Shown here one piece after another: positions 10,286-20,855 of a stretch of 64,000 bases of DNA. The stretch is taken from positions 1-64,000 of the forward strand of contig JAJYDW010000005.1 in the NCBI GenBank assembly GCA_021790385.1, written 5' to 3'. Each line of letters opens with the position of its first letter. The stretch's first letter is position 1. A model generated the notes under the pieces. It saw only the letters and a list, made by a program, of their open reading frames with translations, searched no databases and was not told the DNA's origin. The position numbers and the translations under genes were made by a program. The stretch is from Planctomycetota bacterium. Lineage in GTDB: Bacteria > Planctomycetota > Phycisphaerae > WQYP01.

Positions 10286-11719
10286 TTAGTCCGATTTTCC
10301 GATTTTGGGGTGTGCCATGCCATGGGATGGTTGCACCGGAACCTGTTCTATCGGTGCGGCAATGATGGAGTCGATATCGGCGATACGTTGATCCTGATCA
10401 GATTGCAGATCGACCAGGGTCTCTTGAATTTGCAGCATGGTCTGGTCCAAGCCAAGCTGCTGATCGGCAGAAGCCCTGCCTTGCTGGTATGCGGCACGAG
10501 TCAGGGTGGACATCATCCGCCATCGCGGCAGAATATGTCGGCGAAAAAGCCGCAACTGGCGGTGATCATTGCGCAGAGCAATCAGATCGATAAGCAATCG
10601 GGCGGCTAGAATGTTAAATTGGCTGCGCCAGGCAGCGTGGGTAGCGCGAAGCTGGTACCGGGCCTGCCGGATGGAGGCGTTGATAGCGTGATAGCGCAGG
10701 GCCGGCAACACGAGTGCCCCGGTAAGATTTTGTACGGTGCCATCCAGCGACGTGGACAGGCCGATATCGAAATTGGGGATGTACTGCATTTTAGCACGGC
10801 GAATGCTGATGCGGTCCGCCACCGCCAGCTTGCCAAGGGCGTGGAGTTGCGGATTGCGACGCACGGCCAGGGCCAGAAGCTCGTGATTACTCAAGGCAGG
10901 TATCGGCACGATGGCAATGGTCTGTGGGGGCTTAAGCGGAGTATTGGCCGGTCGGCCCAGAAGCGAGTTCAGGGAAGAGAGTTGCCGCGGCAGTTGATGG
11001 GTAAGCTCCAGAATACGGCTGCGCAGCAGATCGAGGCGATTTTGTCCGGACAGCCATTGTTGCGGAGTAACTGTGCCGGTTGAAATTCCGGCCCGGTTCA
11101 TGGCAACAATATTTTGCAACAAGGATAGGCGTTGCCGGAATAGTTGCAACGTCACTGCGGTGCGAGCGTAGTTGTACCAGGCATCCAGCACGTTGCGGCG
11201 CAACACAAAGCGACGGGACTGGAAGTTCCATCCGGCAGCGACAGCACGTAACAGTGCGGCTTTGGCATCGGCAGATAACTTGGACGGCCACTTTAGATCC
11301 GCACTGCCCATATTAGCCGCCCCAACGGTGGTGTTGGCCAGAGAAGCCCCCCCGCGGTTCAACAGGGTGCCTGCGTTAAGCATCAGCGTGGTGGTCTGGG
11401 TGCCCACCTGCGGAATATTTTCAATGGCCGCACGCCACTGCCAATAAGATTCCTGCACCTGCGGGTTATTGCGCAGCGCGTAACGCACCAGTTGACGAGG
11501 TGTGGCGTTCAATGGCAAAGGCGATGGATGGCGTTGGGCGTACGGCTGGGCAAAGGGCTTGCCGGCGACTTGCGCCTGGTGGCGAAGCTGGCTTTCACCT
11601 GGCGGATGTACTGTACAGCCCGCCAGGCTGATAAGGGCTGCCAACACCAACGTTGACCACCATGGGCATGATCTGCACCAATGGCGCAGGGTCTTGGTGC
11701 CAAGCGCAAGCACAATCAT
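10286..11719 (-). CDS. TolC/CusC-family outer membrane efflux protein
   Basis: Lipoprotein-like N-terminus (SLAGCTVHPPGES), OEP-family repeats, ATGA coupling with the RND gene. Confidence 0.85.
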   Translation of the reverse strand: MIVLALGTKTLRHWCRSCPWWSTLVLAALISLAGCTVHPPGESQLRHQAQVAGKPFAQPYAQRHPSPLPLNATPRQLVRYALRNNPQVQESYWQWRAAIENIPQVGTQTTTLMLNAGTLLNRGGASLANTTVGAANMGSADLKWPSKLSADAKAALLRAVAAGWNFQSRRFVLRRNVLDAWYNYARTAVTLQLFRQRLSLLQNIVAMNRAGISTGTVTPQQWLSGQNRLDLLRSRILELTHQLPRQLSSLNSLLGRPANTPLKPPQTIAIVPIPALSNHELLALAVRRNPQLHALGKLAVADRISIRRAKMQYIPNFDIGLSTSLDGTVQNLTGALVLPALRYHAINASIRQARYQLRATHAAWRSQFNILAARLLIDLIALRNDHRQLRLFRRHILPRWRMMSTLTRAAYQQGRASADQQLGLDQTMLQIQETLVDLQSDQDQRIADIDSIIAAPIEQVPVQPSHGMAHPKIGKSD

Positions 11720-14700
11720 ATATCAGCTCCTGTTTGAGGGTTATGTTCATGGACAACCGGGGTTGACGTGTTCCATTTTTTTTGCAGTTGCCACCCCATG
11801 ACGATGTAATACAAAGTCGGCAACACCAGCAGTTCCAGAATAAACGCGGTACCCAGGCCCCCGAACATGGGTGCCGCCAGGCGGCGCATTACCGAGCCAC
11901 CGGCACCAGTGGCCCACAGCAGCGGGGTTAAGCCGATGATCGCCGCAGAGGCAGTCATGGCCTGCGGACGGATGCGGCGCACGGCCCCGGTATAAACGGC
12001 CTCGAAGAGATCTGGTTTGTTTTCAAGCCGGCCGTCCTTCTGGGCCTGCTTCACGCTCCCATCCAGGTACAGCAGCAGCACCATGCCCATTTCGACGGCT
12101 AATCCACAAAGAGCGATAATGCCCACCCACACCGCGACCGAGAGATGGTAGTGCAGGAAATACAACGTCCATATCGCCCCCACCAGACCAAAGGGAATGG
12201 ACAAGAGTACGCCGAGCACGCGGCCCACGCTGCCGGTGGATACCAGCAGCAGAATGAAAATAATCAGTAAAACCATGGGCACCACCAGTTCAAGGCGGGC
12301 GTTAGCCTCCTGGATCTGTTTGTACAAGCCGATCCATTGATACGTGTAGCCGGTGGGAAGTCGGACCCCGCGGCGGATGGCGGCGTTGGCCCGCTGGACA
12401 TAGCCAACGGTATTGCCGGTGGTGGTGGTGATGTTGATGTAATTCACCGTCATGGCGTTCTGGCTGTCGATTTCAGGTGGTCCGGCGGCGTAATGGATTT
12501 TGGCGATCATACCCAGGGTGATGGTACTGCCGTCAGGCGTGGCGATGGGAAGTTGGCGAAGCTGCGAGGCACTGCCGCGCAGCTTGCGAAAATAGCGGAT
12601 GTTTATGGGCAAACGCTGCAAACCCAGCACCATGGTGCTCACCGGATCGCCGCCAATGGCCATGGTGATGACACGCTGCACGTCGGCCTGGGTCAGGCCG
12701 TAGCGCATCGCCAGCAAGCGGTTGATATGAATATCCAGGTAGTAACCTCCCAGGGTCTGGTTGGCGATGGCGCTGCCGGTACCGTGGACGCCTTGCAGCA
12801 CGCGGGCGATTTGGTTAGAGACCCGGCCCAGCATCTTGAGATTTTCGCCGAAGATGCGCATGCCCAGCAGGGTTTTGCTGCCGGTGTTGGCCATGTTGAC
12901 GCGGTTGGCGATGGGCATGGTCCAATAGGCGGCCAAGCCAGGAATCTGCAATGCTGCGTTAAGGCCCTGATGATGATGTCCGCGATCGTTGGTCCAGCCA
13001 TGAAGGAGTTGCCGAAGAGTAAGCCGGGCATGTGCCGGCCAGAAGGTGTGCCGCAGCGGCCAGGCCAACCAGTGCGGCCAGCGGTCATAGAACCGAGCCA
13101 CCGGCACCATGGGCCATTGGGTCCGGCGTTTAAGGCGGATGATGGTATCAATCATATTCAGTGGAGCAGAATCGGTGGCGCTATCGGCCCGGCCGATCTG
13201 CCCCCATACGCTTTGCACCTCCGGAAAACTTTTGATGATTTTGTCACTTTGCTGGAGCACGTAACCAGCCTCGCCGATGCTGATACCGGGATAGGTGGTG
13301 GGCATATATTCCAGATCGCCTTCATACAATGGCGGCGTAAATTGCGTGCCCAGGCGGCTCCATGGCCAGTAAATGGAAACGCACAATGCCGCCACCAGCA
13401 CGAGCAGCAACCACCGCCAGGCCAGGGCCGCGTTAAACAGCGGATGAAAGGCCTTCTGCAGGCACCGGCTGACCAGATTGCGCTGCTGGGAGACAATTTT
13501 CTGCGGCACCACCAGCATCACTGCCAGAACTACCCAGCCCAAGGCCAGCCAGCCCCGGTACCGTATCAATTCGCTGCTGTGACCGGCGGCGTCAGACAAG
13601 CCCATCGCAGGAATGATGATCAGGGCCAGTGCGGCGGGCCATTGCAGCCACCAAGGCCACTGTTTGGGGAATAACCGCGGGGTAATAAAATAGATCATCA
13701 AAATCGGAACCACGGTGATGGAAAGTACCGCCGCAGCACCGATGGCGAACGTTTTGGTCAGAGCCAGCGGGCCAAACATTTTGCCGCTTTCACCCGGTAA
13801 AATAAATATCGGCAAAAAACTGATGGTGATAATCAGCAGGCTGAAAAACAATGCCGGCCCCACTTCTCCGGCCGCCTCCAGCATGATCTGATCGCGGGGG
13901 CGGGGCGGTTGGCCGTCGGCCAGACGCTGCTGGTTACGGTTCAACTGCTGGTGGGCGTTTTCAATCATTACGATGGAACTATCCACCACCACGCCGATGG
14001 CAATGGCAATACCGCTAAGACTCATGATATTGGCACTGACTCCCAGCCACTCAAGAATCGCCAGGCTGATGACCATGCTGGCGGGAATAACGAGAATGGC
14101 CACCAGAGAGCTGCGTGCGTGCCATAAGAACAGCAGGCATACGGCCGCCACCACAATCATTTCCTCCAGCAGCGTGTCGGAAAGCGTATGAATAGAACGG
14201 TTGATGAGGTTGTCGCGATCATAGCCGGTTTTAATCAATACGCCAGGAGGCAGGCTGGCGGCGATGGCGGCGAGTTTGTTTTTTACGCGTTGCACCACAC
14301 GATACGTATCGGCACCGGACCGCACCACCACAATGCCGCCGACAACCTGTCCGCGGCCGTTCCAATCTAAAATTCCCTGGCGTTGCCCGCTGGCAATTTG
14401 CACCGTGGCCACGGTATGCAGCAGAATCGGCGTGCCATCCTGGGCCTGACCCACGGGTACGTTGCGGAGTTGGGTGATATTCCGCAGGTAGCCCCGGCTG
14501 CGGACCAGGTACTGTAATTCACCAATGTTCACGGTGGCCCCGCCGACATCGTTGTTCGATTTCTGAATGGCGTCGGCCACCTGCTGTACACTCAGGTGAT
14601 AAGCCTGGAGGCGGTTGGGATTCACCACCACCTGATATTCCTCGGAAAAGCCGCCAAGGTCCGCCACCTCGGCCACGCCACGTACTGAATCAAGCTGGTA

Positions 14701-15357
14701 ACGCACGAACCAGTCCTGCACGGACCGCAACTGTCCGAGATTGATATTGCTGGAAACCAGGGGCCGGCCGGACAGCGGTGATTTACCGGGGTGGTCAAAT
14801 GCCCGCACCAGCACCAACGTAGACCGGAGCGCAGCGGGTGCCTGATGGCGGTGGGCATACCATTGATGGGTGGTGGGATCTTGCCAGATTCCTCCGGGGT
14901 GATTTTTGCAGTACCAGCCAGGATACAGCACGTATTGATAGGCCCACCCCGCTCCGGTGGCATCCGGGCCAAGCTGCGGGGTTACGCCGTTGGGCAGCAA
15001 TGCTTTGGCAGTGTTCAGGTACTCCAGCACTACGTTGCGGGCCCAATACAAATTGGTGCCGTTTTTAAAGACCACAGTTACCAGGGAATACTCGAACATG
15101 CTTTGGCCGCGCACGGCCTTCACATCGGGCACGTGAATAAGCTGGGTTTCCAGCGGATAGGTTACCTGTTTGTCCACCACGCCGGGCGTCTGACCCTGGT
15201 AATTGGTAAGTACCAGCACCTGCACATCGGAAAGATCGGGCACGGCGTCGAGTTTGCTGTGAAAGGCGGCCCAGCCGGCCACGGCCATTACCCCCAGCGC
15301 TACCAGCAGCACCAGAAAGCGGTTATGGACAGAAAATTCTATGATTTTGCGTATCAT
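11716..15357 (-). CDS. Heavy-metal RND efflux pump (CusA-like)
   Basis: MIRKIIEFSVHNRFLVLLVALG, DAVPDLSDVQVLV, GVVVDSSIVMIENAHQQL, 1213 aa. Confidence 0.93.
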   Translation of the reverse strand: MIRKIIEFSVHNRFLVLLVALGVMAVAGWAAFHSKLDAVPDLSDVQVLVLTNYQGQTPGVVDKQVTYPLETQLIHVPDVKAVRGQSMFEYSLVTVVFKNGTNLYWARNVVLEYLNTAKALLPNGVTPQLGPDATGAGWAYQYVLYPGWYCKNHPGGIWQDPTTHQWYAHRHQAPAALRSTLVLVRAFDHPGKSPLSGRPLVSSNINLGQLRSVQDWFVRYQLDSVRGVAEVADLGGFSEEYQVVVNPNRLQAYHLSVQQVADAIQKSNNDVGGATVNIGELQYLVRSRGYLRNITQLRNVPVGQAQDGTPILLHTVATVQIASGQRQGILDWNGRGQVVGGIVVVRSGADTYRVVQRVKNKLAAIAASLPPGVLIKTGYDRDNLINRSIHTLSDTLLEEMIVVAAVCLLFLWHARSSLVAILVIPASMVISLAILEWLGVSANIMSLSGIAIAIGVVVDSSIVMIENAHQQLNRNQQRLADGQPPRPRDQIMLEAAGEVGPALFFSLLIITISFLPIFILPGESGKMFGPLALTKTFAIGAAAVLSITVVPILMIYFITPRLFPKQWPWWLQWPAALALIIIPAMGLSDAAGHSSELIRYRGWLALGWVVLAVMLVVPQKIVSQQRNLVSRCLQKAFHPLFNAALAWRWLLLVLVAALCVSIYWPWSRLGTQFTPPLYEGDLEYMPTTYPGISIGEAGYVLQQSDKIIKSFPEVQSVWGQIGRADSATDSAPLNMIDTIIRLKRRTQWPMVPVARFYDRWPHWLAWPLRHTFWPAHARLTLRQLLHGWTNDRGHHHQGLNAALQIPGLAAYWTMPIANRVNMANTGSKTLLGMRIFGENLKMLGRVSNQIARVLQGVHGTGSAIANQTLGGYYLDIHINRLLAMRYGLTQADVQRVITMAIGGDPVSTMVLGLQRLPINIRYFRKLRGSASQLRQLPIATPDGSTITLGMIAKIHYAAGPPEIDSQNAMTVNYINITTTTGNTVGYVQRANAAIRRGVRLPTGYTYQWIGLYKQIQEANARLELVVPMVLLIIFILLLVSTGSVGRVLGVLLSIPFGLVGAIWTLYFLHYHLSVAVWVGIIALCGLAVEMGMVLLLYLDGSVKQAQKDGRLENKPDLFEAVYTGAVRRIRPQAMTASAAIIGLTPLLWATGAGGSVMRRLAAPMFGGLGTAFILELLVLPTLYYIVMGWQLQKKWNTSTPVVHEHNPQTGADI

Positions 15358-16691
15358 GGCATGGCCTTTCGTTTTGGTGATGGCCGGGGCGTAAAACGGG
15401 CCTTGATCTGATTGAGTTGCGATTCCACGTCGATCAGGAATTGGCCGCTGGTAACGACTTTTTGGCCCGGTGTCAGGCCGGAAATAACCTGCACCAAACC
15501 ACGAGCACCGCGTAAGCCTGTCTGAACCCTTACCGGATCAAAATGACCGGGCGATACTTCCACAAAAGTCAGTTTGCCGGTGCCGGTGTTAAGCACCGCT
15601 TGGCGCGGAATCAGCACACAACGCAAAACCGGAGTGGTATGAATATCCGCAAGGGCGTACATGCCGGGACGAAGCCGGCCGGAGCGGTTATCCAGCATGA
15701 TGCGGACGGTGGTGTTATGAGACTGCGGGTTCTCATACGGATCGATGAAAATGATTTTTCCGGTAAAGGCGCGTCCGGGCAGCGCCTGGAACGCGGCTGT
15801 TACGCGCTGCCCCTTGCGAATCCAGGGTAATTGATTGTCGAACACCTGTACATTGAGCCACAAAGTGCCAATATTATCGATGCGCATGGCGGTGGTGCCG
15901 GCTTTGAGGAAAGATTTCTGCCAGACCTGCACATGGGTGAGGGTACCGCCGACCGGGCTGTAAAAGGTGATGTAGGTACGGGCATGCAGTTTTTTTTCGA
16001 TTTGTCTGATTTGTGCGCCGCTGACCCCCAGAAATTTTATTCGATGTTCAATGGATTGCAGGAGGCTCTCCGCGTCGCGGTGGGCACCGGCAGCGCCGGA
16101 TTTAGGCAAGGCGAGCATTGCTTGACGCGCCGCAATAAGCTCGTTCTCGGCGGTTACGATAGCCGGGCTGTAAAGCGTAAAAAGCTTTTGGCCTTTGGTA
16201 ACGGCAGTGCCGTTGGTGGAGGCATAAAGCATGCCAATCCAGCCACTGGTGCGAAGATTGACGCTGAATCGGTACGGGGCGGCGGCCTGCAGATAGCCGA
16301 CGGTGCGGAGCGTTTTGCGGAGCGGCCCCACCGTTACTTTGGCGGTTTGAATACCCATATCCTGCACCATAGTCGGATCGACGCGGACCTGCCCAGCCGG
16401 GGCTGGTTGGCCGGTGGAGGCGTAAACGGGAACTAATTTCATGCCCATGGAACTGATGCCGGGCTGGTTGGAAATGGACGACGGCCCTACCATGGGGTCC
16501 CACCAATAAAGTATTTTCCGTTTGGAATTGCGGGGTGCGACTGCCGCCGGCTTGTGGCCGGCAACCGCAGCGGCGGTTTTTAATCTGATCCATCGACCGA
16601 TGGAACGATGATTCCACGCCCCAACAGCCAGACCTATCAGCAGGCTCAGAACTATTGCGGCAATCAAGAGCAGTGTTTTGAGAATTTTCAT
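15354..16691 (-). CDS. RND efflux periplasmic adaptor (CusB-like) with heavy-metal-binding N-terminal domain
   Basis: ILYWWDPMVGPSSISNQPGISSMGMKLVPVY metal-binding segment; membrane-fusion-protein fold motifs; ATGA overlap with 15357. Confidence 0.92.
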   Translation of the reverse strand: MKILKTLLLIAAIVLSLLIGLAVGAWNHRSIGRWIRLKTAAAVAGHKPAAVAPRNSKRKILYWWDPMVGPSSISNQPGISSMGMKLVPVYASTGQPAPAGQVRVDPTMVQDMGIQTAKVTVGPLRKTLRTVGYLQAAAPYRFSVNLRTSGWIGMLYASTNGTAVTKGQKLFTLYSPAIVTAENELIAARQAMLALPKSGAAGAHRDAESLLQSIEHRIKFLGVSGAQIRQIEKKLHARTYITFYSPVGGTLTHVQVWQKSFLKAGTTAMRIDNIGTLWLNVQVFDNQLPWIRKGQRVTAAFQALPGRAFTGKIIFIDPYENPQSHNTTVRIMLDNRSGRLRPGMYALADIHTTPVLRCVLIPRQAVLNTGTGKLTFVEVSPGHFDPVRVQTGLRGARGLVQVISGLTPGQKVVTSGQFLIDVESQLNQIKARFTPRPSPKRKAMP

Positions 16692-16785
16692 GGCATCCTC
16701 TGTTGTGATGAGGGCAAATGGTGTGCGTCAACAGCGACACCCGGTGCCACAGTGGCGTATAGAACAGAATGTTATATCGAAATGT

Positions 16786-17226
16786 TTATATTATTAATGT
16801 GCATTTTCTGCGCAGAGTCGGAAGTGAAAAGCCGGCGTTACCAGGATGGAATCGGCTTATGGGCGGCGGGGCTGAATTCAAGATGATGTTGCTTACCGTG
16901 GCCTGCTGAATAAGTGCCAGAGAATCGGGATGCTGCTCCATGCCGGTGGGCGCAGTGACGCAGAGTTGTCGGGCATTTACCACGGTGCAGGTGAGAGGCT
17001 TTTGGTGTGGAAAGGCGGCAGCCGGACACCCACGGTGCGCCCTGCCGGGCATAGCCGCCATCATCATGGAACTCATCATTTGGCATTGGCAGCACGGGCG
17101 GACCTCAGAGCCACGCGCAGCCCGGCACACCCCCGTGGTCACGACGGTTGGAAGCGCTGCGCCTAAAACCAAAGCCAGCACCATCAGATGGCGAATTGGC
17201 AAAAGCAATGTTCGGATAACGGGCAT
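16786..17226 (-). CDS. Small secreted Cys/Met-rich protein, candidate metal-binding component of the Cus locus
   Basis: Signal peptide followed by RPCCQCQMMSSMMMAAMPGRAHRGCPAAAF; sits directly upstream of the cusB-like gene. Confidence 0.55.
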   Translation of the reverse strand: MPVIRTLLLPIRHLMVLALVLGAALPTVVTTGVCRAARGSEVRPCCQCQMMSSMMMAAMPGRAHRGCPAAAFPHQKPLTCTVVNARQLCVTAPTGMEQHPDSLALIQQATVSNIILNSAPPPISRFHPGNAGFSLPTLRRKCTLII

Positions 17227-17294
17227 ATTTACTCACACAACCTGGGCATGCAATAGGCTCTATCCACTTTCAGCGGTGCCACGTGCGGTGGGCC

Positions 17295-17684
17295 TTAATG
17301 ATGCAACTGATCCCGCAGTTTGACAGCCATCCACATGCCGCCCATTTTCCACCAGATTCTGGTCGGAAAAATCGTATCATTCGCCGGGTCCATCTTGCCC
17401 TTCACTTTAATAGTTTTCCCCACATACGCGGCCAACGGAGCCGGATTGGTCAAAAGCGTCCACGCCTTGCCTTTCATTAGAATGCCAGCCGGAATGCCGC
17501 TGGCCAAACACTTTTTGCCGCAGGTTTTGCCATGCGCCCGGCCTTTCATCTGCATAGTGGTGTAACAGGCCATATCCAACAATTCGCCCTTGACGGTTAC
17601 TTGCTTTGCCATGGCTGCATGCGTCGGCAGACCCGCCATCGCCACCAGCATAAGGGTCGTCGCAATTGAAAAGGTTATTTTGTG
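17295..17684 (-). CDS. Secreted small Cys-containing protein (OB-fold-like)
   Basis: Signal peptide MHKITFSIATTLMLVAMAGLPTHAAMA; VKGELLDMACYTTMQMKGRAHGKTCGKKCLASGIPAGIL. Confidence 0.6.
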   Translation of the reverse strand, partial: HKITFSIATTLMLVAMAGLPTHAAMAKQVTVKGELLDMACYTTMQMKGRAHGKTCGKKCLASGIPAGILMKGKAWTLLTNPAPLAAYVGKTIKVKGKMDPANDTIFPTRIWWKMGGMWMAVKLRDQLHH

Positions 17685-17905
17685 CATACCTGAAGCTCCT
17701 GATAAAGAAACATCCTTAGCTGCCGGACGTCGGCAAAAGCCCGACTCCATAACTTACAACGAAACTGAAAGGACCAAAAGTTCCAAACCTTGTTTTTTTT
17801 GCAGATGCGGCTGGATTGGCCACGCACCAATACATATTTCCCGTGGGTCGCACGATGGTGGGTAAAATGCTTCTGGATGAATTGGTTAGGGGCTACGGCT
17901 GACAT

Positions 17906-18502
17906 TCACGCGGGAGGTTTTTCCAGATGCGGAGCGCTTTCGGCGGATCGATCACCAAGCAAGCAATTTCGCAAAATTGCCCGGCCACGGCTAAGTCGCG
18001 AGCGAATGGTGCCCACCGGAACAGCCAAAATCTCCGCCGCCACTTGATAGTCATAACCACCAATATCGACAAGTAGAATAGCCCAGCGCATGTCATCGGG
18101 CAGTTTCCGTATGCCCTGTATCAGTTGAGCATCGGACAGCCATTCCAACAATTCATCGGGATGCCCCAATTCCTCGGGCGCTGGGGGCACCGCAGAGATG
18201 GCACGGGCGGCAGGCTCTGCGGCCAAAGCCTCCAGGCTTATAACCGGTCCATCGCCGGCGTGCTTCCGCCACCGGTCCGTCCAGGTGTGACGCAAAATGG
18301 TCAATAGCCACGCGGGAATGTTACTTTGGACCTGAAGTGTGGGCAGTGCCCGGCTGGCTTTGATCAGCGTTTCCTGGGTGAGATCTTCGGCGTCGGCCAT
18401 ATTGGGGGATAACAGCACAGCACTGCGCAGCACCATGGACCGGTGTGGCCACACAAGGCGATAGAAATCAACGCACGTATCTTGCGATTCCGGAACGGCC
18501 AA
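17906..18502 (-). CDS. ECF-type RNA polymerase sigma factor
   Basis: NMADAEDLTQETLIKASRALPTL (sigma2) and RWAILLVDIGGYDYQVAAEILAVPVGTIRSRLSRGRAILR (sigma4). Confidence 0.92.
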   Translation of the reverse strand: MAVPESQDTCVDFYRLVWPHRSMVLRSAVLLSPNMADAEDLTQETLIKASRALPTLQVQSNIPAWLLTILRHTWTDRWRKHAGDGPVISLEALAAEPAARAISAVPPAPEELGHPDELLEWLSDAQLIQGIRKLPDDMRWAILLVDIGGYDYQVAAEILAVPVGTIRSRLSRGRAILRNCLLGDRSAESAPHLEKPPA

Positions 18503-18607
18503 TTCCCTTCAATAACGTCTCCTATTCCAAGGTTATTCTACACCCAACCACCGCGTCTAAACCAGCATGCGCCGGCGGCCTGGGCCGGAACGGGTTGAGG
18601 CGGGCAA

Positions 18608-19261
18608 TCAGTGCTGCAGGCGCGACGCCAGCGCCAGCAATTCTGCGGGCGACCCGCGCCCCATCACACACATCCAATGGCTGTGGCGTAAAGCCTCCAC
18701 CATGTTGAGGCGATGGGTTTGCACCACCTGATATTCAACCCCCTGAAAATGCACCTGTTGTCCTTTGGGACCGGCAATATGGCGGCCTGTAAGCACCACC
18801 ACCGGGTGAATTCCTGAAGAAAGCAGCGTACATGAAACCTGATGATGTCGAATTTCGGTCATATAACATGAATTCGTTGCGGCCATGGGACACGTTTTAA
18901 GCCCCGGCAGGCATGTACAGGCCTGGGCCATAGCCGCAGCCGCCGTTGTTCTGTGTAACCAGTCTGCAGCAGCAGACCTGTGGGCCACGGCTGACTGGTA
19001 TAGGTGGGTCAAATCGGCCAGCGAGGCCCGGGCGGGGGTGGGGGAAAAAATGGAAAACAGCACCAACCCCATGGCCAACAAAGCTGCGGCTCCGACCACC
19101 AGGCCCACACCAAAGCGGCGTAAGTTCTTGTGTGGCGGTGGGATGGCCCGCCGGAGCCGCTGGTCCAACGCCCCTGTATCTACAGGCAGCGTGGCCAGCC
19201 GTCGCAACCGGCGTGTCAGGGCGGCGTCAAATGAATTATCCATGGGATCCGTTGCAGGCAT
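18608..19261 (-). CDS. Membrane-anchored anti-sigma-factor-like protein with Cys-rich periplasmic segment
   Basis: Cytosolic N-terminus, one TM helix (FGVGLVVGAAALLAMGLVLFSIF), ACTCLPGLKTCPMAATNSCYM; upstream of the sigma gene on the same strand. Confidence 0.6.
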   Translation of the reverse strand: MPATDPMDNSFDAALTRRLRRLATLPVDTGALDQRLRRAIPPPHKNLRRFGVGLVVGAAALLAMGLVLFSIFSPTPARASLADLTHLYQSAVAHRSAAADWLHRTTAAAAMAQACTCLPGLKTCPMAATNSCYMTEIRHHQVSCTLLSSGIHPVVVLTGRHIAGPKGQQVHFQGVEYQVVQTHRLNMVEALRHSHWMCVMGRGSPAELLALASRLQH

Positions 19262-19514
19262 GGGCAACTCCGTGAGTTGTGAGCTGTGCAACAAGGCGTA
19301 CTAATCTACCATTCGCACACCTGCTCACGGTTATAAACGCGGCCGGTGGCAAAAAAGTTCAACCCTACTGGTAAAACGTGCGCCAACGGACCGCTCAAAA
19401 ATGAATTCATTCTTTACACGGCGATTGCGATCGCCAGCGCAAGGCACAACGGGCGAACAAATACCGCTCGTGGTGCTGTAATGTGCGAAGGATGAAGCCC
19501 GCGAAAGTATGAAG

Positions 19515-20597
19515 TTATGGTTTCCGCCCTTTGCGCGGCAGCAGCAGCAGACCGGCCATGGCCATGCCGAAAAGTGCCAGCGTGCTGGCTTCGGGAACCG
19601 GCACGTCATAACCGATGGCCTGCAGAGCAATGCCTTCCGGCGAAGTAAGGCTGACGCTGACTGCGCCTTGCGATGAGCTGGTGAACGCGTTCTGCACGTA
19701 GTTGTTGGTGCTGCTGAATGTGCCAATGCTGGAGGCCCAGTCTCCAAAGTCCCCCATGTTATTCGGCTGGTTGGGATTTTGATTGAACCCTACAATATTG
19801 GTGGTTCCGCCATTAATTGAAAAATAACTGGTGGCCGTCCCGCTGGTGGTATAACTGGGCACGCCAGCGGAAGCGTAACGGAAGAGGTCCATGGGTCCGT
19901 AATAAGTGTTGGCATTGCTACCGCCAGCGTAGTTCACGTTTAGTTGCGAGCCTGTTCCACCAATACCCAAAACCTCATCAACTTCGTGTTGAATAACCCT
20001 GCCCGGACTGTAGCCCCCAGAGGGATTGTTCCAACCGCTGAGCAAAGTTTTATTCAGCGTGATGACACCGTCATAAACGTAACCGGCACCGGAACCGGAA
20101 TTGCCGCTGGAGTTGAGAGTACCGGGGGCGATGTACCCCAAGGCCCTGAGATCAGCGCTGCTGGCAGCAATGCTTCTTGCCCCATTGCTGTCGTTGCCGA
20201 AGGATAGGTTGGCCACAGAGGTTGCCTGTACCGCGTTCGTGGGGTGGGCGGTTGCGTTGTTTGAAAGCCCGGTGGTGTATTGTGCATACGTGGGCGCATA
20301 GATGGCCGTAGTGCTTGCGCCCAGCCCACTAGTTGAGGTCTTAAAATAGATATTGACAGTTATGGGATTAGTAAAGGTATTGTCGTAGAAACTCAATGCA
20401 TTGTTAATATCGCCTTCGATTGTGCTGGCGTAGGAACTGCTGCTGATGGTGGTATCAAACGTCGGCATAATGGTTAAATTCGCCTGCGCCATACTGGCCG
20501 TGCCAAAGGCCATTGCCATTGCTGGCACCGCCAGGCACAGCCCACTTGGCTTCCGTAAACCCATCATAAAACCTTGGATTGATTTCCTGCCAACCAT
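19515..20597 (-). CDS. PEP-CTERM anchored putative metalloprotease (NF038122-like)
   Basis: RVIQHEVDEVLGIGG HExxx-type motif; C-terminal VPEASTLALFGMAMAGLLLLPRKGRKP sorting signal. Confidence 0.8.
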   Translation of the reverse strand: MVGRKSIQGFMMGLRKPSGLCLAVPAMAMAFGTASMAQANLTIMPTFDTTISSSSYASTIEGDINNALSFYDNTFTNPITVNIYFKTSTSGLGASTTAIYAPTYAQYTTGLSNNATAHPTNAVQATSVANLSFGNDSNGARSIAASSADLRALGYIAPGTLNSSGNSGSGAGYVYDGVITLNKTLLSGWNNPSGGYSPGRVIQHEVDEVLGIGGTGSQLNVNYAGGSNANTYYGPMDLFRYASAGVPSYTTSGTATSYFSINGGTTNIVGFNQNPNQPNNMGDFGDWASSIGTFSSTNNYVQNAFTSSSQGAVSVSLTSPEGIALQAIGYDVPVPEASTLALFGMAMAGLLLLPRKGRKP

Positions 20598-20855
20598 AAC
20601 CACACTCCTGTTTTTTGGTGCCTCTTGCTCCCCCGAAGCCATAACCACACTTCGGAACAAAGAGCCAAGCACCTGTATGGAATGCAATATAGTCGACGTC
20701 AAAGCTAAAGGCAAGAAAATAATTTAATTTTCCGTCAATAAAAATTTAGAAGTTGAATCGACGAACGGTCGCAGATGTATCAGCATCAAATATCTGCAGG
20801 CGTGCGTTGGTTGCCCCCACCATAAAAACGCATACGCGAATTATAGTGGCCAATT

